Source of the DNA: Limiplasma sp045540635 | GTDB taxonomy: Bacteria > Bacillota > Clostridia > Christensenellales > Aristaeellaceae | Assembly: GCA_045540635.1 (NCBI GenBank) | Contig: JAZQHO010000007.1 | Span: 1-18,087, forward strand | Length of the DNA: 18,087 nt | Reading direction: 5' to 3' | Shown: one piece after another, positions 14,491 through 18,087 of the stretch | Layout: the number at the start of each line of letters is the position of its first letter | Numbering within the stretch: position 1 is the stretch's first letter | The notes under the pieces: model-generated | What the model was told of the DNA's origin: nothing | Database searches by the model: none | The model's input: only the letters and a program-made list of their open reading frames with translations | Program-made: the position numbers and the translations under genes

Positions 14491-15093
14491 TTGAAAAAGA
14501 AAACCGGAACCCTATTGGCGATCTCTCTTCTGTGCACAGGTCTGTTCACGGCCTGCACCAGCAATGCGGACACGATGCCCCAGCCCACCGCAGGCCCCAA
14601 CGGTATGGTGAGTGCCGCCCCGCAGGTGACTACCTCTCCTGCGGCTACCCAGAGCACGATGCCCGCCGCCACGGCTGAGCCTGCCACCGTGGGCGCAGCA
14701 GGCACCGTGGAGGATGCCCGCCGTCTCAGCGACCGTGTGGAGGACGAGGTGGAAAAGCTCTCCGAGGTGGATGATGCCTCTGCCGTGGTGGTAGGCAACA
14801 TTGCGCTGGTGGGCGTAAGCTACGATGGACAGTATCAGGGCGGCATGACCGACCGCCTCAAGGGCATGATCACCGAGCGGGTGGAGATGACCGACAAGAC
14901 CATCACCGCCGTGCATGTGACCGACAGCGCCACCCTGCGCAAGTCCATTGCTGCCCTCAACGACATGATGGACGATGCAGGCGCCAGCTTTGAGCAGCTG
15001 CAGACCAAGACGCTGGAGATCGCCGCTCAGCTGACCGGCGGCGGGCTTACCCAGCCCGGCACCGCCAACGGCCAGAAGCAGAGCGCTACGTAA
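14491..15093 (+). CDS. YhcN/YlaJ-type (sporulation-associated) lipoprotein
   Basis: A 200-residue exported lipoprotein. The start is TTG at 14491 (reads KKKTGTLLA), with GAGGAGG about 10 bases before it. A signal peptide and lipobox (LFTAC, lipidated Cys22) are followed by a Thr/Pro/Ala-rich linker (23-70), then the domain at about 74-182: DARRLSDRVEDEVEKL, VVVGNIALVGVSY, MTDRLKGMITERVEMTDKTITAVHVTDS. This order matches the YhcN/YlaJ family (PF09580), found on spores of Bacillus and Clostridia and predicted to fold like secretion-type lipoproteins. The function here is unproved; family members are present in some Firmicutes not known to sporulate. A very strong terminator follows, ending the plus-strand set. 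Confidence 0.8.
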   Translation: MKKKTGTLLAISLLCTGLFTACTSNADTMPQPTAGPNGMVSAAPQVTTSPAATQSTMPAATAEPATVGAAGTVEDARRLSDRVEDEVEKLSEVDDASAVVVGNIALVGVSYDGQYQGGMTDRLKGMITERVEMTDKTITAVHVTDSATLRKSIAALNDMMDDAGASFEQLQTKTLEIAAQLTGGGLTQPGTANGQKQSAT

Positions 15094-15097
15094 AGAG

Positions 15098-15136
15098 AAA
15101 ACGAGCTGCCGCAGTAAAACTGCGGCAGCTCGTTTT
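15098..15136. terminator. Bidirectional intrinsic terminator
   Basis: A perfect 17-bp stem (15098-15114 with 15120-15136) with a 5-base loop TAAAA. The core is CGAGCTGCCGCAG, and AAAA/TTTT flanks give a T tract on both strands. It lies between the convergent lipoprotein gene and the minus-strand DUF6320-like gene. Confidence 0.95.
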
Positions 15137-15152
15137 AGCTGGTCTGCTCCCC

Positions 15153-15722
15153 TTACACATGAAATTTTTTGTGGTATTCCAGCCCCATGGGCTTCCAGTA
15201 CAGCACCAGCATCAGCAGCTGTATGCCAAGGCTCACGCTGCCCACCACGATCATGGGCCACGAAAGCCGGATGCGCAGCGCCAGCATGATCAGCGTGGAG
15301 ACCATGCCCGCCAGCAGCATTTCGAACAGCGGCAGAAAATGCCGCTTCTGCCTGCGGAAGTAGAACAGAAAATACAGCCCCAGCAGGATCAGCATGCCAA
15401 AATAGACGATCTGCGCCACAAATGCGCCCCATTGGCCGCCCACCACGCTCTCCAGCAGCAGCAGGTACAGGCACACCGCCACCAGCACATCGCAGCCTTT
15501 CTTGATGAGCGTGTTCTCCACCTGCGGGCGGTAGAGCAGGGCGATCCACAGCACGCCCAGCCCGCCGATCACGATCAGGCTCCAGTGGATGCCGGGGGTG
15601 AGGATATCCACGATCAGGCAGGTGTAGGCGATCAGCGTGAACAGCGCCCGCCACAGGTCACGGGCATTGCGCACAAAGAAATTGCGTTTTTTCACCTGGG
15701 GGTAGGTGATCTGTACATCCAT
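15153..15722 (-). CDS. DUF6320-like integral membrane protein
   Basis: A 189-residue protein with six hydrophobic segments (about 24-42, 46-64, 76-92, 102-121, 131-149 and 156-176) and short basic loops (FFRRQKRH type at 122-128). It resembles the membrane part of DUF6320 proteins, which in Clostridia are usually found next to alcohol-acetyltransferase-like genes; that is exactly the neighbour here, 21 bases upstream. Full-length DUF6320 members, as I recall them, begin with a zinc-ribbon of Cys pairs; this one starts directly at the membrane part. The start is ATG with GGGAG 9 bases before it. It is the last gene of the operon, followed by a strong terminator. No function is known. Confidence 0.65.
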   Translation of the reverse strand: MDVQITYPQVKKRNFFVRNARDLWRALFTLIAYTCLIVDILTPGIHWSLIVIGGLGVLWIALLYRPQVENTLIKKGCDVLVAVCLYLLLLESVVGGQWGAFVAQIVYFGMLILLGLYFLFYFRRQKRHFLPLFEMLLAGMVSTLIMLALRIRLSWPMIVVGSVSLGIQLLMLVLYWKPMGLEYHKKFHV

Positions 15723-15743
15723 CCGGGCTCGCTCCCTTCCGGC

Positions 15744-17213
15744 TCAGCTGCTGCCCTCCATCACGGGGGTCAGCCCCAGCTGGCAAAGATAGTGGTAGAG
15801 CGCATCCTCAAAGAGGGTCACATGCGTGTTTTTGACGACCGTCAGCACACTTTTGCTGCTGTAGCTGCACAGGGAGCAGATGGCCCGGTTCTCCACCGGC
15901 GGGCCCAGCACAAAATCGAATTTGTCCACATAGGGCTGCATCTCCTCCGGCAGCCGGATCGCCCCCAGATTGCTGAACGTGGTGGTGAAAACGCCATCGC
16001 CCAGCTTGCCGTAGATAAAGTAGGCAATGGGGCGCTTGATGCTCAGGGGGATAAAGCGCAGCCAGCGCACCAGCCGGCAGCTCATCCGCATGGATTCCTC
16101 CAGCGGCTCTTGGGCTGTGCCCGTGCGGATCTGCTCCATGATCTCCGGCAGCATCTCCTCCACCGTGGTGATCCGGGAGGGATGCAGCCGGATGCTGGTA
16201 TACATGGAAAAATTGCGCAGGGTTTTGACCGGGTAAAACTTGCGCATGTTTACCGGCAGCTGGATCTGTATCTTCTTTTTGCTGCGGGGGCGGATGTGGG
16301 TGGCATCCCGGCAGGCCAGCATCAGAACAGCCAGCAGCAGCCCCGTAACGGTGCAGCCCCGGCTGCGGGCGGCAGCCAGCAGGGCATCGGTGTTCAGGTT
16401 GTAGTGCAGCACCCGGTTGGGCTGCTCAAGGGGCAGCATGCCCCGCATCTGCAGGGCGAGCTTGTCGGAAAAACCCTTGGCTGCGCCATCTCCTGTGATG
16501 GGGAAGGCATCCTCCCATTCGGCGGGGTCGGGCGCTTCCTCCAGCGAAAAGGCTCCGTCAAAGTCGGGCAGCACTGCGCCGGTCAGCTCCAGATAGGTCT
16601 TTACCAGCGTGCGCAGGAACTGGCTGCCGCCGCTGCCGTCGGTCAGAATGTGGAAAAACTCCACGCTGATGCGGTTGCGGTAGTACACCACCCGCAGGGA
16701 AGGGGAGCGCACAGCACCCACCTTCATCACAGCGCAGGGCAGCTCGTTTTCCGGGCTCACTGCCCAGCGGCGCATCACCGAATCCAGATAGTGCCAGAAA
16801 AAACCGCACTTGATGGATGTGGCGAACACCGGGAAGCGGCGCATGGTGTAGGAAAGCGCCATTTGCAGCAGCTCCGGCTCAACGGGCTTTGTCAGGTAGC
16901 AGCTCAGACGGAATACCATCATCCGCTTGGTGCTCATGCTCAGAGGGTAGATCTTCGCCGCATGATCCAGCGGGTACCAGTCGGTGCGCTCCTTTTGGTA
17001 AAAGGTGCCCAGCCGTGCCGGGCTCAGGCGTGCCATGGCCTCCTCCAGCGAAAGCCCCTTGTCGCACAGGCAGCGCAGCGCTTTTACATGATCCTCCAGC
17101 ATTTCTCTGGTGTGGCGGCGGCTCAGGCTGAGCCGGTGGCGCACGGTTACCAGATACTCGCTCAGAGCAGGCTGCTGCCCCGGTGGGAAGAGTTTTTCCG
17201 TCAGGTGGCTCAT
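15744..17213 (-). CDS. Condensation/alcohol-acetyltransferase-like acyltransferase with HAAS-like N-terminus
   Basis: A 489-residue protein. From about residue 78 it resembles the alcohol acetyltransferase/condensation superfamily (CoA-dependent acyl transfer): DWYPLDHAAKIYP opens the domain, and the active-site HxxxDG is HILTDG at 188-193, followed by GGSQFL; TTFSNLGAIRLP near 410-422 matches the usual second-half segment. Residues 17-72 (SEYLVTVRHRLSL, GLSLEEAMARLSP) look like the helical HAAS/DUF1700 domain found in signalling and membrane regulators, an uncommon fusion. The start is the ATG of MSHLTEKL with AAGGAG 4 bases before it; upstream in-frame ATGs lie in the previous gene. The acyl donor and acceptor are unknown. 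It lies 43 bases after a transglutaminase-like gene and 21 before the DUF6320-like gene, in one operon. Confidence 0.75.
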   Translation of the reverse strand: MSHLTEKLFPPGQQPALSEYLVTVRHRLSLSRRHTREMLEDHVKALRCLCDKGLSLEEAMARLSPARLGTFYQKERTDWYPLDHAAKIYPLSMSTKRMMVFRLSCYLTKPVEPELLQMALSYTMRRFPVFATSIKCGFFWHYLDSVMRRWAVSPENELPCAVMKVGAVRSPSLRVVYYRNRISVEFFHILTDGSGGSQFLRTLVKTYLELTGAVLPDFDGAFSLEEAPDPAEWEDAFPITGDGAAKGFSDKLALQMRGMLPLEQPNRVLHYNLNTDALLAAARSRGCTVTGLLLAVLMLACRDATHIRPRSKKKIQIQLPVNMRKFYPVKTLRNFSMYTSIRLHPSRITTVEEMLPEIMEQIRTGTAQEPLEESMRMSCRLVRWLRFIPLSIKRPIAYFIYGKLGDGVFTTTFSNLGAIRLPEEMQPYVDKFDFVLGPPVENRAICSLCSYSSKSVLTVVKNTHVTLFEDALYHYLCQLGLTPVMEGSS

Positions 17214-17256
17214 GGCACTCCTTTCCCCGAAAAAACGGATGGTTTGTTTGCGGCGG

Positions 17257-18087
17257 TCATTCTCCCTGCCGTCTGCGGCGGCGGGGGCTGCCGGCGCTGT
17301 TGTCTGCGCCGGGCGCTGTGGCAGACCCGTTTGCAGGCTCGGTGCTGTCTGTGGCAGGCGGCTCATCGGCAGAGTGCCCCTTGCGGGTACGCCGGAGCGT
17401 CTGCATGGCGGCTTCTGTTTGCGCCATGGCCTCCTGTACGCTGCGTTCGATCTCCAGATTCTGCAGCTCCATGCGTCTGCGCTCGGCTTCACCGGGCTGG
17501 AAGAGGGCGTTGTTCTTTCTGCCTTTGCCCTTCTTCAGCGCCATACCGGGCAGCTGGAAGGGCTTTGCAGGCTCCTCGTGCACCAGCTGAGTGGTGAGCA
17601 TACGGTAGAAGTTCTTCTGCAATGCAGCGCTCAGCAGGAAGCGCAGCTTTACAAACAGGTTCTGGCTCTTGTATACCGCACGGAAGGTATCCCGCGCCTG
17701 ATCCGCCAGCATCTGGGTAGGCGTGCGGCGGCTGTAGTTGCAAAGGGTCATGGAGCGCCACAGGGGCGTAATGGGCACGGAGGCTGTACGGGCTTTATCC
17801 ATGCGGCGGGCAAAGAGCATGGGCGTTTCGCCGGGCTGCGCTTTCTGGCCCCGCATGCGCAGCACCTGCGCCACAGCATTGCCGTAGACGAACAGCTTGC
17901 CGGAGATCTCCTTCTCGCGGGCGGCTACCCTGTCGGGGGTGCGCAGGGCAATGCGCAGGAACAGCGCTGCCAGCAGCACCCGCGCCAGCAGCCACCACAG
18001 CCATTTCCAATCCTGCTCCTCGGGCGGCTGGATCTCCGGCTCCGGGGTAATGACCGGCGGCTCGGGGGTCTCCTGCTCATGGGGCGG
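17257..18087 (-). CDS. C-terminal part of a transglutaminase/DUF4129-like membrane protein (5' end outside window)
   Basis: The frame is open from the window edge to a TGA at 17259-17257, giving the last 276 residues. It begins with a Pro/Glu-rich linker (PPHEQETPEPPVITPEPE), then one membrane helix (about WKWLWWLLARVLLAALFLRI), then a soluble helical tail. The tail segment with VAQVLRMRGQKAQPGETPMLFARR and LCNYSRRTPT has the pattern of the DUF4129 domain that ends TgpA-like transglutaminase membrane proteins (helix, GxxxxPGETPxxFARR). The catalytic transglutaminase domain, if present, lies outside the window. The far C-terminus is a charged coiled-coil-like stretch (EAERRRMELQNLEIERSVQEA) and a low-complexity Arg-rich tail. 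First of three minus-strand genes here; identity moderately sure. Confidence 0.55.
   Translation of the reverse strand, partial: PPHEQETPEPPVITPEPEIQPPEEQDWKWLWWLLARVLLAALFLRIALRTPDRVAAREKEISGKLFVYGNAVAQVLRMRGQKAQPGETPMLFARRMDKARTASVPITPLWRSMTLCNYSRRTPTQMLADQARDTFRAVYKSQNLFVKLRFLLSAALQKNFYRMLTTQLVHEEPAKPFQLPGMALKKGKGRKNNALFQPGEAERRRMELQNLEIERSVQEAMAQTEAAMQTLRRTRKGHSADEPPATDSTEPANGSATAPGADNSAGSPRRRRRQGE

Noticed and set aside
15159..17597. An open frame of over 800 codons on the plus strand, antisense to the acyltransferase and its neighbours.
   Set aside because: It is Gln/His-rich nonsense with no ribosome binding site, and a by-product of GC-rich codon use in the real minus-strand genes. 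Similar long antisense frames at 3908-5425, 9296-10885 and 12364-14409 were dismissed for the same reason.
1..18087. Search for CRISPR repeats, tRNA/rRNA genes, transposases and attachment sites.
   Set aside because: No regularly spaced direct repeats, no cloverleaf or rRNA-like sequence and no transposase or integrase motifs were seen on either strand.

Overview
The window is 18,087 bases of GC-rich, gene-dense bacterial DNA with strong Gram-positive features: AGGAGG/GGGAGG ribosome binding sites 4-10 bases before most starts, perfect-stem intrinsic terminators, several TATAAT-type promoters, two TTG starts, a YhcN/YlaJ-type (spore-associated) lipoprotein and DUF6198/DUF6320-type membrane proteins. 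I infer a high-GC Firmicute of the Oscillospirales (Faecalibacterium / Subdoligranulum / Gemmiger-like). No RNA genes, CRISPR array, insertion sequence or phage genes were seen. No stretch over 300 bases lacks a gene; the longest gap is about 250 bases (10715-10966).

Layout. (1) 2-427 (+): 3' end of an unrecognised gene, closed by a bidirectional terminator. (2) 533-2140 (-): a DUF6198/YitT-like membrane protein and a secreted cadherin-like beta-sandwich protein carrying an 11-base C homopolymer in its reading frame. (3) 2320-6063 (-): a three-gene operon of a membrane-anchored unknown protein, an ABC exporter half-transporter and a class I mannose-6-phosphate isomerase with an unusual 90-residue N-terminal extension. 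(4) 6273-7217 (-): an AEC-family permease with its own promoter and terminator. (5) 7460-10714 (-): a sugar-catabolism cassette in reaction order: xylose-isomerase-like enzyme, PfkB kinase, class II aldolase, driven by a good promoter (TTGCCA-N17-TATAAT). (6) 10967-15093 (+): GtrA-family protein, LPG-synthase-type (UPF0104) membrane protein, uvrC (overlapping by 8 bases) and a YhcN/YlaJ-type lipoprotein, ending at a 17-bp perfect terminator stem. (7) 15153-18087 (-): a transglutaminase/DUF4129-like membrane protein (cut by the window edge), an acyltransferase with the HxxxDG motif and a HAAS-like N-terminus, and a DUF6320-like membrane protein.

The part most likely to be undescribed is region 5. 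The three enzymes form a complete isomerase - kinase - aldolase sequence, logically parallel to FucI/FucK/FucA or RhaA/RhaB/RhaD but built from other protein families. The isomerase keeps the xylose isomerase scaffold and most catalytic residues, yet has His where a metal-binding Asp is expected and substitutions at aromatic substrate-pocket positions, suggesting a sugar other than xylose. Other points worth a look are the poly-C tract (possible phase variation), the nested inverted repeats upstream of the DUF6198-like gene, the multi-hairpin spacer inside the sugar cassette, and the HAAS-acyltransferase fusion.
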